Below are positions 39,926 to 49,463 of a DNA stretch of 62,400 bases, piece after piece. The stretch's first letter is position 1; the number at the start of each line of letters is the position of its first letter. The stretch is from a virus, in IMG/VR virus record IMGVR_UViG_3300049561_000021, positions 1 through 62,400 of that record. One strand, 5' to 3'. The position numbers were made by a program, and so were the translations under genes. A model generated the notes under the pieces. The model saw only the letters and a list, made by a program, of their open reading frames with translations, did not search any database and had not been told where the DNA came from.

Positions 39926-40348
39926 CTATTTCACGACAGAGTCTAAATTGGAATTGCCGCCAGGGACGGCTTTTGAGTTTTTTACTAAATCATTCTGGTC
40001 TTGCTCTGTTATTTTATTCAGTTTTAAAGACGCTGCAACAATTTTTTCTAATGTAACAATACTCATATTTCTACTTAGTTCTGTATAATCAGTTGGTTCA
40101 AAGATAAGTTTTCCACTTTCATCACAAGCCGTAATAACAACTAACTTAGCACGAAAGTCAGCATTATCTCTGTCATACCTTTCCAAATTACCTTTTTCAT
40201 CAACTTTCTCTTTTAAAAGAGATTGCTCAAACAAGTCACGTTCGTGTCCTGTCATTGCTTTTACGTAAATAAAATCCCCATTTCCAAGATCAACTTTTTC
40301 AATTGGAAGTGCTTCTTTTTGCAATAATTTTTTTCTATCTAAAATCAT
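39926..40348 (-). CDS. Tail assembly chaperone G-part, 140 aa
   Basis: LGNGDFIYVKAMTGHERDLFE followed by helical segments is typical of the first tail chaperone of siphophages, placed between tail tube and tape measure. The ATG at 40348 (MILDRKKLL) is preferred; an ATG 16 codons upstream would add an unrelated leader. The gene carries a frameshift site 51 nt before its stop. Confidence 0.8.
   Translation of the reverse strand: MILDRKKLLQKEALPIEKVDLGNGDFIYVKAMTGHERDLFEQSLLKEKVDEKGNLERYDRDNADFRAKLVVITACDESGKLIFEPTDYTELSRNMSIVTLEKIVAASLKLNKITEQDQNDLVKNSKAVPGGNSNLDSVVK
39977..39983 (-). promoter_or_regulatory. Programmed -1 ribosomal frameshift site, A-AAA-AAC
   Basis: In the frame of the G-part the codons are GTA-AAA-AAC, giving a perfect X-XXY-YYZ heptamer. 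A slip to -1 continues as LKSRPWRQFQFRLCREIG and joins the T frame with no stop. The placing matches the G/GT arrangement of lambda-like tails. A downstream stimulating structure (CCGTCCCTGGCGGC nearby) is possible. Confidence 0.85.
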
Positions 40349-40402
40349 GATTAGTTTTTTAAAATTTAAAAAAATAAATTCTTGATTAGAATTCAATTTA
40401 CA

Positions 40403-40834
40403 TTACGAACCAGAACCACTATCAAATACTACCGGTCCACTGATTTGAATAGTTACATCAACTGTAACTTTATCATCAGCCGGAATACTTAAAGGCAATT
40501 CCGTCACTAGTCCTTCAAACTCAAATGAAGTGACTTCAGTATCAGGCAAAATAATATTATAATTCTGAAGAATATTGCTTTCAAAATCAGCAATCATAAC
40601 ATTATAGGTTACTCGTGTAAAATTCATTTTAAGTGTGACTGTTCCAGCGTCACGAAATCCTGCAATAAACTCACGATAACCTCCTGCCGAATCTAATGAA
40701 GTTACATCAATTGTTGTTCTTTTCATCCCTGGTCCGGTTATTGAATTAACCTCAGCAATATGTTCCCACTTTGTCGTGGTTTTATTCCATCGGTTAAATT
40801 CGGTACCTACACCAGCAAACGCATTTGATGCCAT
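40403..40834 (-). CDS. Major tail tube protein, 143 aa
   Basis: The features are an N-terminus NAFAGVGTEFNRWN, the middle TTIDVTSLDSAGGYREFIAG and VTLKMNFTR, and a beta-rich end with Ser/Gly. These are typical of siphophage tail-tube subunits (TP901/lambda V type). A strong SD (AAAGGAGG) precedes the ATG, consistent with a highly expressed protein. Confidence 0.88.
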   Translation of the reverse strand: MASNAFAGVGTEFNRWNKTTTKWEHIAEVNSITGPGMKRTTIDVTSLDSAGGYREFIAGFRDAGTVTLKMNFTRVTYNVMIADFESNILQNYNIILPDTEVTSFEFEGLVTELPLSIPADDKVTVDVTIQISGPVVFDSGSGS

Positions 40835-40839
40835 TGTTT

Positions 40840-41232
40840 TTACCTCCTTTGTACATTAAAGTTTATAATCAATCTTACATTTCCATTATCATCCCAATCT
40901 AGCAACGCAGGGCCACTAGCACAGTAGATAACAGAATATAAAGTCCCGTTCCATGTCTCTTGCGCCCGGCCATGTAATAGGTTCTTTATGCTTTCAATAA
41001 TATCCCATCCAACTAAATAATGATCATTTCTAACTCGTATTTGGACAGAAGGATATTCATATCCTTGATCAGTTAAATTAAGTTGCGGAGGAAACCCAGA
41101 AGTGTCAAATATAGTTACACTATTATTTGGCTTTGCAGGTTCTTTCCCTATAAATAAATTAGTAGCATATATTAGTCCTAATGAACTATCCGCTTCTATC
41201 ATACTAACAATATCCACACTTGTTGCATTCAT
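40840..41232 (-). CDS. Tail terminator / minor capsid-like protein, 130 aa
   Basis: The alpha/beta pattern VDIVSMIEADSSLGLIYATN, the central YEYPSVQIRVRNDHYLVGWD and YSVIYCASGPALLDWDDNGN resemble tail-terminator proteins. It lies between the gp10-like neck protein and the tail tube, the usual place. Confidence 0.7.
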   Translation of the reverse strand: MNATSVDIVSMIEADSSLGLIYATNLFIGKEPAKPNNSVTIFDTSGFPPQLNLTDQGYEYPSVQIRVRNDHYLVGWDIIESIKNLLHGRAQETWNGTLYSVIYCASGPALLDWDDNGNVRLIINFNVQRR

Positions 41233-41234
41233 TG

Positions 41235-41642
41235 CTATTTTATTTTTACATTATCTCGTATTATCTTCAAAATGACATCTCGATTTCTCTTTACTGCATA
41301 TTCAAAGAATTTAGGCCCAGAATTATTTCGTGTCCAATTTATATCTGGGTTGAGCATCTCATGTACATATAAAGAATAATTTGCAGTAAATCCACATCTA
41401 ACTAAAGGTCCTCCTCCTATTACACCAGTACTAACAATAGGATAAGCAAACCATGATGATCTCATCGCACCTGTTTTTACGGGAATTAAAGGTGGGGTAT
41501 GATCCATATCATATCGTATCTTTGCTGCTGCTTTTAAAAGTCCTTGTACAGATCTACCTTTAATTGCACGAATTTCTTTATTTAAATTTGAAAGAACAAT
41601 ATCAAATCCTTTTATTCCTGTATTTGGATTTACTGATCTCAT
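41235..41642 (-). CDS. HK97 gp10-like neck protein, 135 aa
   Basis: Features of the family are seen: a helical start, then TPPLIPVKTGAMRSSW, YSLYVHEML and GPKFFEYAVKRN. It joins head and tail. It is 1 nt from its upstream neighbour. Confidence 0.85.
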   Translation of the reverse strand: MRSVNPNTGIKGFDIVLSNLNKEIRAIKGRSVQGLLKAAAKIRYDMDHTPPLIPVKTGAMRSSWFAYPIVSTGVIGGGPLVRCGFTANYSLYVHEMLNPDINWTRNNSGPKFFEYAVKRNRDVILKIIRDNVKIK

Positions 41643-41643
41643 T

Positions 41644-42042
41644 TTACCACATATTTTTACTTGTTAAAAATGACTTTCGCATAAATTCCGTAGTTGATCC
41701 TAAAACTGGAGTTTTATCAAATCTTAATATAGCAAAAGCACTTTCAATCATTTTTGGATCATCAATCGCTCCAAGACTATCTCCATACAAATCATATAAA
41801 TCATCTATAGTTCCTAAATATACAAAACCATTTTCATCTAAATCTTGTATAGAATATATTACAGCCTTTGAATTTAACTCTTTTCCTGTAGGTGATAGGA
41901 ATATATCATTTCGATCTTCCCATCTACATATAATTTCAATAGGATCATCAAAAGTAAATCCTCCAGACCCATCATTTGTAGGATTACCCCAATAGACAGC
42001 TGTTTGCTTACATGTTCGTTTAATAAAATTTTCAATTCCCAT
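41644..42042 (-). CDS. Head closure (stopper-like) protein, 132 aa
   Basis: A beta-rich protein with KQTAVYWGNPTNDGSGGFTF and IICRWEDRNDIF, of the type placed between connector and gp10-like proteins in siphophages. Identity rests on position and general form. Confidence 0.65.
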   Translation of the reverse strand: MGIENFIKRTCKQTAVYWGNPTNDGSGGFTFDDPIEIICRWEDRNDIFLSPTGKELNSKAVIYSIQDLDENGFVYLGTIDDLYDLYGDSLGAIDDPKMIESAFAILRFDKTPVLGSTTEFMRKSFLTSKNMW

Positions 42043-42053
42043 TTTACAATATT

Positions 42054-42434
42054 TTAATCAAAACTTTTTACTGCACGGAGAGTTGCACTTGATTTACTAT
42101 ATCTCTGCAATTTACCTGTAATATCAAGTTGAAGTGCTGTCTGTCCATATGGAGTTGAAAGTAAGTTCGTATCCCACTTTCCTGTATATGTAACTTCAGC
42201 ATCTCCTACTTTTTCTTTACTCGCAGTACGATAATTTGGAGTACAAGCTACAAAATGAGCAGATAACCAACGTTCAAGTTCCTTTAATAAAGCAGCACTT
42301 ATTTCTGTATCACTTGCAAATACAATATCTATTTGTGCTGCTGCTGCTGTGATACATGCATTAACAAGTGAATCAGGAATATCCACATTATCCATTATCT
42401 CTCGCACTTCATAAGCTGTTACTAATGCTGCCAT
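42054..42434 (-). CDS. Head-tail connector protein (gp6/gp15-like), 126 aa
   Basis: A helical protein starting AALVTAYEVREIMDNVDIPD, with LLKELERWLSAHFVACTPNY and a C-terminal strand region, resembling head-tail adaptors. The ATG at 42434 with AAAAGGAGG upstream is clear; its ribosome-binding site and first codons lie inside the 3' end of the sulfotransferase gene. Confidence 0.78.
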   Translation of the reverse strand: MAALVTAYEVREIMDNVDIPDSLVNACITAAAAQIDIVFASDTEISAALLKELERWLSAHFVACTPNYRTASKEKVGDAEVTYTGKWDTNLLSTPYGQTALQLDITGKLQRYSKSSATLRAVKSFD

Positions 42435-43131
42435 TTTTTTCCTCCTTTTCTTTTTGTTTACTATACCACAATAATGGATCAATCAAATTAATAACTTCTT
42501 TATTCCACTTCAAACCTAACCAATCAAGCATTTCATACATTTGCGTATAATCTCCATAAATCATACGCTCTGGCCAAACAATTTTGCAGTTTAATCCTGC
42601 TTCAATCATTTCTACAAAACGTTTCTCATACTCATGTTCCCACCAAAGCCAACCCTCTTTTTCATCACTTACTCCAACAGCTTTCTGATTCTCTTTACTT
42701 TCAAAAGCAAACATATATGCTGTCTTTAAACAAGATTGGATAATATCACCTGTTCTCCTTCGAACAATTATCCATTTTGCATTTGGAAAGGCATAATTCC
42801 ACACAGGCCAGATTAAACTTGATAATGGATCTTTATACATCCATTTGCCTTTTTGATAACCTTGCTTTAATAGAACTTTCTCAACTTTTTCTCCCCAATT
42901 CATTGGAAAAATTAGATCATTTGTAATAGGTAAAGGATATTGTCCAAAAGTATCATATTTTAAATCTCTAATATAAGATTTAACAATTTCCTCTCGAATA
43001 ACATCATTGCTCCACATTCCACGCTTTGATATTTCCCCACTAAATGCTCCACAAAGACTAATTGCAGAAGCAATAATACTTGCTCCACTTCGTGGACATC
43101 CCGTTATTAATATTGGGAATTCTTCAATCAT
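42409..43131 (-). CDS. Sulfotransferase, 240 aa
   Basis: PAPS-dependent sulfotransferase fold: the 5'-phosphosulfate loop ITGCPRSGASIIASAISLCG near the N-terminus and the 3'-phosphate element AKWIIVRRRTGDIIQSCLKT. The target may be a glycan on the capsid or tail made by the neighbouring glycosyltransferases. Its 3' end overlaps the connector gene by 26 nt, marking the right boundary of the glycan gene block. Confidence 0.8.
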   Translation of the reverse strand: MIEEFPILITGCPRSGASIIASAISLCGAFSGEISKRGMWSNDVIREEIVKSYIRDLKYDTFGQYPLPITNDLIFPMNWGEKVEKVLLKQGYQKGKWMYKDPLSSLIWPVWNYAFPNAKWIIVRRRTGDIIQSCLKTAYMFAFESKENQKAVGVSDEKEGWLWWEHEYEKRFVEMIEAGLNCKIVWPERMIYGDYTQMYEMLDWLGLKWNKEVINLIDPLLWYSKQKEKEEKNGSISNSL

Positions 43132-43741
43132 TGTATGTATTTATTAATTCCTGTCTATATTGTTTTCTTTCTTGAATATTACACGTTCTTATAATTTGCT
43201 TTGGATGTCTACGATAAAAAGCTAATTCAGAATTACAATAGCCTATTTTAAATCCTGCTTTCAAAACACGTAAATTAAACTCATATTCTTCAAAAGAATA
43301 ACATTTATTATCTTCATTAAACCCACCTATTTTTTCAAAAACTTCTCTACGATACATTGTAGTTGCACTATGAATTGAATTATATTTTAAAAGCATTTCT
43401 AATGTAGGTAATTTAATTGTAGGTCTGTAAATCCTTTGCTTAATTCCTTTTTCAAAAGTATCATTAGATGTTTGAAATAATTCAATAGCATTACCGTGAA
43501 TAAAATCAAATCCTTCCAAACTCCTGATAGAATCCTCAATACAATTAGGTGTTAACATATCATCCTCATGAAGGTATTTAATATAATCTCCTGTAACTTC
43601 TTTTAATACTTTATTGAAATTCTGAGGCCAATTTCCGTCTCCTTTGGAAAGTATTAATTGAACGCCTTTAGGAACACTATCAATAGCATCTTTAAGCCAT
43701 CCACGGTCTTCTTTGTACGGAATGATAATTGTTACTTTCAT
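43124..43741 (-). CDS. Glycosyltransferase family 2, 205 aa
   Basis: A GT-A fold: KVTIIIPYKEDRGWLKDAID at the start, YIKYLHEDDML (the DxD-type metal site as EDD), later SATTMYRREVFEKIGGF and FEEYEFNLRVL (catalytic base region). It transfers a sugar from a nucleotide donor. It overlaps both neighbours. Confidence 0.85.
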   Translation of the reverse strand: MKVTIIIPYKEDRGWLKDAIDSVPKGVQLILSKGDGNWPQNFNKVLKEVTGDYIKYLHEDDMLTPNCIEDSIRSLEGFDFIHGNAIELFQTSNDTFEKGIKQRIYRPTIKLPTLEMLLKYNSIHSATTMYRREVFEKIGGFNEDNKCYSFEEYEFNLRVLKAGFKIGYCNSELAFYRRHPKQIIRTCNIQERKQYRQELINTYND

Positions 43742-44403
43742 TTTACATATTTATTTACCCAGTTAATACGTTTAGCAGCATCAAAGATTCGAGGTGTACC
43801 ATGAAAACATACAAGAATGCATCCTTCAGGTAAATCTTTCAATAGAGATAATCTTCTTGGCTTAAAATCATGTATAGCATTTGTTATGTCTTGCCAAAAT
43901 AAATCTTGTACAATTACCTTTCGTAAAAAATAATCCATTCTTGAATTTGTTGGCATAGATTGTTGCCATGCTTCCCATATTTTACTTACCTTTTTAGATT
44001 TAGCAGGAATCCATGCAAGTCCTGTTGCTAATTGCCCAGGCTGTCCAAAATCTTCAAGTGTAATATATTTATCTTGATATTTCTCTACTAAATCAAATAT
44101 CTTTTCTAATGAACCTATGACTGCTGTATCTAAATCAATATAAAGAAATGGTCGATACTGTTCCATTTCGGGACTATATAATTGCATTCTTGCCCACCAT
44201 TTTGGCCAGTTATTAGTAAGTGGAAATAGCTCAACCCCTCCCAAATTGTATGACTGACTTGCCTTATCCCACAAACAAATAATTCGAGGTTTAACTGTTA
44301 ATTTCCATTGTCCATTAATATGCTTTACAATTAGCTCTACATCTCTAAATGTAAAATCACCTCCACTACGTAATACCAATAATATAGTCTTTTGTACAAT
44401 CAT
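43738..44403 (-). CDS. Glycosyltransferase, GT8-like, 221 aa
   Basis: LYIDLDTAVIGSLEKIF contains the DxD metal site, GLAWIPAK follows, and CFHGTPRIFDA near the C-terminus resembles the HG-P element of GT8-type enzymes. It overlaps the neighbouring genes by 4 nt on both sides. Confidence 0.75.
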   Translation of the reverse strand: MIVQKTILLVLRSGGDFTFRDVELIVKHINGQWKLTVKPRIICLWDKASQSYNLGGVELFPLTNNWPKWWARMQLYSPEMEQYRPFLYIDLDTAVIGSLEKIFDLVEKYQDKYITLEDFGQPGQLATGLAWIPAKSKKVSKIWEAWQQSMPTNSRMDYFLRKVIVQDLFWQDITNAIHDFKPRRLSLLKDLPEGCILVCFHGTPRIFDAAKRINWVNKYVK

Positions 44404-45167
44404 ATAGATGTTACTTTTCTAAATTCAGTTTTATAATCATCTCTTAAAAACCATTTTGTTCTTGATTCACCTCCATAATTGCTAATCATTTGTTCTTTAA
44501 ACCTAATTCCAATTTGAGAATAAGACCAATCTTTCCATGATTGTTCAATATCCATTCTTTCTTTACCTAATTTCCCATCATACTTTGTATAATTAGGTTC
44601 AGGGACAACACGTCGAATCTCATCCTTAGAAATTTTCCATTTTGCTTTAAAAGCAGGTTCAGCTCGTCTAAGTTCATTTCCTCCTGAGGAACGGAGAGGA
44701 CTTTTCCAAGTTTTATCGTATGTTGATTCTTCAGATTCATAATATGCTAAATTTGCTAATCTTAACTTTAGTACAAAATCATCATCATCATACCCACCTC
44801 CGTAATACCGTTCATCCCACCACCCAATTTTTCTAATTAATTGTTTAGAATATCCAATGAATCCAACACTGTATTTAGTTGCAGCAGTAAATCCATTTTC
44901 TAATAATTGAAGAATATGTTTTGCTTCATTAAAAGTAGGATGCACTCTATCATTAAGCATTAACATATATTCTGTTGGAGAGGTAATAATTGAATCATTC
45001 ACTAACTCAGAATAAGAATCATACGAAGTAGGATGTCTATCGATTCGCAAATTCCAATATACTTTATAACAATCCACTAAACCTTCTAATGCATAAATTT
45101 GCTCATTTATTACAGATTGATTACATCCACAATGTAAACAAATTGTTATTTCTTTAATCCCAGTCAT
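44400..45167 (-). CDS. Glycosyltransferase-like protein, 255 aa
   Basis: A GT-A-like start (EITICLHCGCNQSVINEQIY), YMLMLNDRVHPTF (DR in place of DxD), SVGFIGYSKQLIRKIGWWDE and GGGYDDDDFVLKLRL correspond to a family 2-type fold. The start at 45167 is preferred to the ATG at 45200, which lies deep in the upstream gene. Confidence 0.7.
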   Translation of the reverse strand: MTGIKEITICLHCGCNQSVINEQIYALEGLVDCYKVYWNLRIDRHPTSYDSYSELVNDSIITSPTEYMLMLNDRVHPTFNEAKHILQLLENGFTAATKYSVGFIGYSKQLIRKIGWWDERYYGGGYDDDDFVLKLRLANLAYYESEESTYDKTWKSPLRSSGGNELRRAEPAFKAKWKISKDEIRRVVPEPNYTKYDGKLGKERMDIEQSWKDWSYSQIGIRFKEQMISNYGGESRTKWFLRDDYKTEFRKVTSI

Positions 45168-45717
45168 GATATGCAATATTATATTCTTTAAAAAAATCAA
45201 TATATTTTTTCCTACTTACATTCTGTTTTAAAAGTCGTTCATGCCATTCTATATAAATAGAGTCAATTAAAAATATTGTTAAATCTTGCATCATTTTATC
45301 TAAAACACAAAACTCTGCACCTTCAATATCCATTTTTAAAATAATCTGATGCCAATGTGGAAAATTTAACAAGAATTCACTAAAATCAATACATTCTACA
45401 CTTTCACTTACAATCAAATGCTCATCATGTATATAGTGTGGTTTCACATATTCGCCAGAATCAATAATATTACTTGATCCACCAACCCAATCTTCTGCAA
45501 CTTGACAATATTCTAAATTTAATTTTCTAGTTTTATTATCAATCCAAACCGCTTTATTTAAAATATGTGCATTTTGGTATTTATCTTTTAAGATATCAAC
45601 ACATTTTTTATTTGGTTCAAACATATATACTTCCCAAGTTGAGTCAATACTCAATTCTTTAGACAATTTGTCATACCCTTGCCCTATATTACTACCACAA
45701 TCAATAAATATATTCAT
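45154..45717 (-). CDS. FkbM-family methyltransferase, 187 aa
   Basis: The features are the SAM-binding motif IDCGSNIGQGYDKL, YMFEPNKKCVDIL, a middle ILKMDIEGAEFCVLDKM and a short C-terminus. FkbM enzymes O-methylate sugars or polyketides; here the sugar of the phage glycan is likely. A second FkbM gene is at 48069. Confidence 0.85.
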   Translation of the reverse strand: MNIFIDCGSNIGQGYDKLSKELSIDSTWEVYMFEPNKKCVDILKDKYQNAHILNKAVWIDNKTRKLNLEYCQVAEDWVGGSSNIIDSGEYVKPHYIHDEHLIVSESVECIDFSEFLLNFPHWHQIILKMDIEGAEFCVLDKMMQDLTIFLIDSIYIEWHERLLKQNVSRKKYIDFFKEYNIAYHDWD

Positions 45718-45720
45718 CGT

Positions 45721-46488
45721 TTACTTTTTAAACATTGGAATTCTTGACCATGTACTATTCCATTTTGTCCCACCTGCAAAATGTCTAAAGATTACATCTT
45801 GTCTATTTAATGTTTTAGTTGGAAATCTAAAATATGGACTTTCCCTTGCCCAATCTGTAACATCCCATTCTACAGGTAATATTTGAACATTCTCTTTTAA
45901 TTCCTCTAATGAGTAAATAGGTTCACACTCTTTTGTAGAATTCCAACCTAGATTTTTTACAGTATTCCATCCAGGTTGTAAAGGATCAGCAAATGTTCCT
46001 TTGATTCCTGCCAACGAATACCAACATGCTTGCTCTTGGAACATTTTCCAAAATGAAAGTTCTTTATATTTACTCCACCTAGTTTCATCAAGTAAATTTC
46101 TAAGCATTTGTTTAGTCCAGTCAGTAATTCTAAATGTAAAAGCCCCCATACAATGCGTATTGCACGAATCAATTGCATAAGCAAAGCTTTTTCCTTTAAC
46201 TGGTTCGAAAGATTTCATTCCATTTACAATGCATATATCTGCATCAATTTGTGAAATAATATCACCATCTTTTAAAAATCCAACATCTATCCAATGCTTT
46301 ATTAAGAAAAATCTCCACCAAACAATAGAACGCTGTTTACAATTTTCAGGAATTAACTTTAAATCTTTTATTTCAATATATTCAAATCCATGATAGTCAC
46401 AATACATTCTATTACGTGGAGAATGATGCATTTCAAAATGCTGTTGCCTATCATCATTGTATGCTGCTATGACTAATAGATACTTCAT
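45721..46488 (-). CDS. Glycosyltransferase, GT34-like (galactosyltransferase type), 255 aa
   Basis: VIAAYNDDRQQHFEMHHSPR, then RSIVWWRFFLIKHWI, the DxD site IISQIDADICIVNG, a long acceptor region and FRHFAGGTKW at the C-terminus resemble GMA12/MNN10-type enzymes. It overlaps the exostosin-like gene by 4 nt. Confidence 0.72.
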   Translation of the reverse strand: MKYLLVIAAYNDDRQQHFEMHHSPRNRMYCDYHGFEYIEIKDLKLIPENCKQRSIVWWRFFLIKHWIDVGFLKDGDIISQIDADICIVNGMKSFEPVKGKSFAYAIDSCNTHCMGAFTFRITDWTKQMLRNLLDETRWSKYKELSFWKMFQEQACWYSLAGIKGTFADPLQPGWNTVKNLGWNSTKECEPIYSLEELKENVQILPVEWDVTDWARESPYFRFPTKTLNRQDVIFRHFAGGTKWNSTWSRIPMFKK

Positions 46489-47348
46489 ACAGTAGTCAAT
46501 ATTTTATTTTTCCAATATTCAAATGTCAACTTTTGCATATTCCACTTAGTATTTTTAATTCGAATTAATTCCTTTTGAAGAAATCCCTCAGTAACTTCCT
46601 CCCAATCGTCAACAAAACAAATAGGTAAATCTGTATAAAATTGATTATTTATATTTCTTTTTTCAATTGGAATCGTTCTCGTGTATAAACATTCCCAAGT
46701 ACGATGAGTATCTATCCCATTTCCTTGAGGGCAGATTACAAATTGATGATGATATATATTATCTAAATACTCATCAAATTTACTCCCGTTAGAACCTTGC
46801 TCTATCGTTATCCAAAATTTACCTTTAAACAACCCATAAAGTTCTTTTCGCTCTGGATGTGTATTTTGATTATGGCACATATACGCAAGATTTTTAACCA
46901 TAGGAGGTTCGTCTAATTTCTCAATCATTTTTTCTTTTTTATGCAATTGAGGAAACCACCTATCATTTTCAAGTCCTATTGGAATTGATTTGATTCGTGA
47001 ATTAATAGTATTTACATTTTTAGAATACCATGCTATTATATTATTTGGCAATTTGTACAAATCAGAATATTGATCAATCCCACATCCATTAGGTCGAATA
47101 ATTTTATCATTTTCAATTCTACAGTCACAACTATGTGTAATAAGTATAAATTTTTTACCTAAATGTTGTATAATACTTATTAGATAAGCAGCATACATCA
47201 TATGAGTATATACAATATTTACTTCCTTTAATTTTGAAGGGTCAAATGTATTAGAAAGATTATCATAGTCATCTGATAATTTCTTTTTTGGTGAATACGT
47301 AAAATCTGCTATTCCTTTAAATTTATCTCCTTGTATCCAGTCAATCAT
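46485..47348 (-). CDS. Exostosin-like glycosyltransferase, 287 aa
   Basis: The C-terminal half FVICPQGNGIDTHRTWECLY, then TIPIEK and LPICFVDDWEEVTE is typical of exostosin/GT47-like proteins. The N-terminal half is a GT-B-like lobe (VNIVYTHMMYAAYLISIIQH). It is part of the glycan operon. Confidence 0.75.
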   Translation of the reverse strand: MIDWIQGDKFKGIADFTYSPKKKLSDDYDNLSNTFDPSKLKEVNIVYTHMMYAAYLISIIQHLGKKFILITHSCDCRIENDKIIRPNGCGIDQYSDLYKLPNNIIAWYSKNVNTINSRIKSIPIGLENDRWFPQLHKKEKMIEKLDEPPMVKNLAYMCHNQNTHPERKELYGLFKGKFWITIEQGSNGSKFDEYLDNIYHHQFVICPQGNGIDTHRTWECLYTRTIPIEKRNINNQFYTDLPICFVDDWEEVTEGFLQKELIRIKNTKWNMQKLTFEYWKNKILTTV

Positions 47349-48067
47349 AATAGTTTAATTTTTTTATGTATTTCATCTGTTGCTAATGCACAAGAATCCT
47401 GATTATTTTTATACCAACTACCTTTGTGAATTCTATGAATATAGTTTAAATTAGGGACTACTTTTATTCTATTCCCACTTGCTAACCATAAATAAGAAAA
47501 ATATGCAGCATCATTTACACCTAATTTTTCATTTATACAGCTTTGCTCGTATACTTCGACATATTTCTCTCTATTAACAAGAAAATTACCTGTATTTAAC
47601 ATTGTTTCAAATGATCCATTAGAAATATAATCTTTTGCATTCTGTTTAGTAACAAAAAAATTATTATATTCTGAATAATTCCACTCAATTTCTTTATTCA
47701 AACTAAACAAAGTTTCTGGACTATATAAAACATCTTCTTCTTCATTAAGTTTAGAAATAACTGAAATATAATCATTATCTATAATATTATCTGAATCTAA
47801 TAAAATCACCCAATCATTGTTGCATTTTTTAACTACTTCATATTTATTTACTAATGGTTTTAGATTAGATGAATTTCGATATACAATAATTTTATTGTTA
47901 ATACTATTTAAATTAAAAGTGGCATTCCACAATTTATTAAATTCATCTACACTTGAATAATCATCTAATATGATTATTTCACTGATCAAATTATTGTTTA
48001 ACACATTCTTAAATGATTCAATAGTTAAATCACTCCTGTTGTATGTAGGTATAGCTAATGAAATCAT
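47345..48067 (-). CDS. Glycosyltransferase family 2, 240 aa
   Basis: ISLAIPTYNRSDLTIESFKN, EIIILDDYSS and VILLDSDNIID (DxD) are standard for GT2; the later part has the TGNFLVNREKYVEVYEQ pattern. It overlaps the exostosin-like gene by 4 nt. Confidence 0.88.
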   Translation of the reverse strand: MISLAIPTYNRSDLTIESFKNVLNNNLISEIIILDDYSSVDEFNKLWNATFNLNSINNKIIVYRNSSNLKPLVNKYEVVKKCNNDWVILLDSDNIIDNDYISVISKLNEEEDVLYSPETLFSLNKEIEWNYSEYNNFFVTKQNAKDYISNGSFETMLNTGNFLVNREKYVEVYEQSCINEKLGVNDAAYFSYLWLASGNRIKVVPNLNYIHRIHKGSWYKNNQDSCALATDEIHKKIKLL

Positions 48068-48068
48068 A

Positions 48069-48692
48069 CTATTTTTGTTTTAAATATAAAGCATCTCCCC
48101 ATGTATGAGGACTAGAATCTGTTAAAGTTCTTTTGAATCCAAAATTTTTTAAAAAAGAATCGAGTTCTTCGACATGAACACAACCTTTGTAGACTTCTTC
48201 AAAATTTACTTCTGAATAAATAATATCAATAAAAGGTAATGTATTAACTGCTCCTTTAAATACTTCCAATTCATAGCCTTGTACATCAATATTGATCATA
48301 TTAAATTGCCTTTTGTTAAAAATAACATCATCCAATTTAACCATCCTTACTGACTCACGACTATCAAAAATAATATGTGGATATTGTTTTAAATGTGTAC
48401 AGGGTTCTAATAAAGAGCAACTCATACCTTTATTTGCAGTTTCCACATACATTTCCTTTACTCCTACCTCATTACCAAGTGCTAAATTATACGTTTTAGT
48501 TGTTTTATCATTTTTTGGTAAAGTATTTACTAATTCTAAATAATTAGAAAGTACAGGTTCAAAAAACATCATATTCTTAATCCCATGTCTTACATAATCT
48601 TTATACTCACCTCCATAATGTGCTCCAATATGAATAACTCCACGAATCTTCATATTATACTTTTTAACCATTTTATCAAGTGATATTATCAT
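48069..48692 (-). CDS. FkbM-family methyltransferase, 207 aa
   Basis: It shows GVIHIGAHYGGEYKDYVRHG (SAM loop), NMMFFEPVLSNYLELV, a middle INIDVQGYELEVFKGA and a C-terminal WGDALYLKQK. The length is standard. With the copy at 45154 it suggests two methylated positions in the glycan. Confidence 0.88.
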   Translation of the reverse strand: MIISLDKMVKKYNMKIRGVIHIGAHYGGEYKDYVRHGIKNMMFFEPVLSNYLELVNTLPKNDKTTKTYNLALGNEVGVKEMYVETANKGMSCSLLEPCTHLKQYPHIIFDSRESVRMVKLDDVIFNKRQFNMINIDVQGYELEVFKGAVNTLPFIDIIYSEVNFEEVYKGCVHVEELDSFLKNFGFKRTLTDSSPHTWGDALYLKQK

Positions 48693-48695
48693 AAC

Positions 48696-49463
48696 TTAAA
48701 TTTGTATCCAATGTTTAGGTACAGGAATTCCGATCTCAAATGGGGTAGCACTTCCTCTTATATACCTCCAATTTCTTGGCATTATAATTGTTGAATCTTC
48801 ACTTAAATATGCTGTCCATAAACTAAATGTACTATTTGCAAGTATTTTAGTTTTGCACAATTTTATTAACTCAAAATCCAAGTAATCTTCTAAATGAATA
48901 AAAGTAAGATTCCGATCAAAATATTCTACCTTGAACTGATCCTTACACCAATCTATCTCATCAGAAAATATAAATAAATCTCCTTTAGTCCTTGTTATCG
49001 CTTCATAGTAATAATTAAATGGAAGGGCATAACAATTTTCTTTCGTTATATAATCTCCTCTCCGAACATGAATAGAAACAGAATCACAGTTTGTAATTTT
49101 TTCTTTTAACTCTAAAAACTCAGGAGTAAAATATTCTTCTTTAATTTTAAATTCATCTTTTAAAAATGGAATCGTATTTTTATAATATTTAGGGTATTGC
49201 CAATATCCTTGAAAGTAACAGTTATCAACCAATTTCATTTCGTGGAAACGTTTTTCAAAAATAACCTTCTGATAAGGAAATGCTTTTTTAAGTTTAATAT
49301 TAACACAAAACTTATCTAATCGATATGGCCGAGGTGGAAAAGATTCATTGTTATACCATGTATTATCAAAAACAACCTCAATTCCATATAAAGCTAATGA
49401 CTTTCCAAAAGCATATTGAAACAATTGATTTCCTAATCCCCCAACAAGTTTTACTACATTCAT
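48696..49463 (-). CDS. Alpha-1,2-fucosyltransferase (GT11), 255 aa
   Basis: The start VVKLVGGLGNQLFQYAFGKS, the donor-binding motif VSIHVRRGDYI and LIKLCKTKILANSTFSLW are hallmarks of GT11. It transfers fucose from GDP-fucose. No GDP-fucose synthesis genes are in the window, so the host would supply the donor. Confidence 0.92.
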   Translation of the reverse strand: MNVVKLVGGLGNQLFQYAFGKSLALYGIEVVFDNTWYNNESFPPRPYRLDKFCVNIKLKKAFPYQKVIFEKRFHEMKLVDNCYFQGYWQYPKYYKNTIPFLKDEFKIKEEYFTPEFLELKEKITNCDSVSIHVRRGDYITKENCYALPFNYYYEAITRTKGDLFIFSDEIDWCKDQFKVEYFDRNLTFIHLEDYLDFELIKLCKTKILANSTFSLWTAYLSEDSTIIMPRNWRYIRGSATPFEIGIPVPKHWIQI

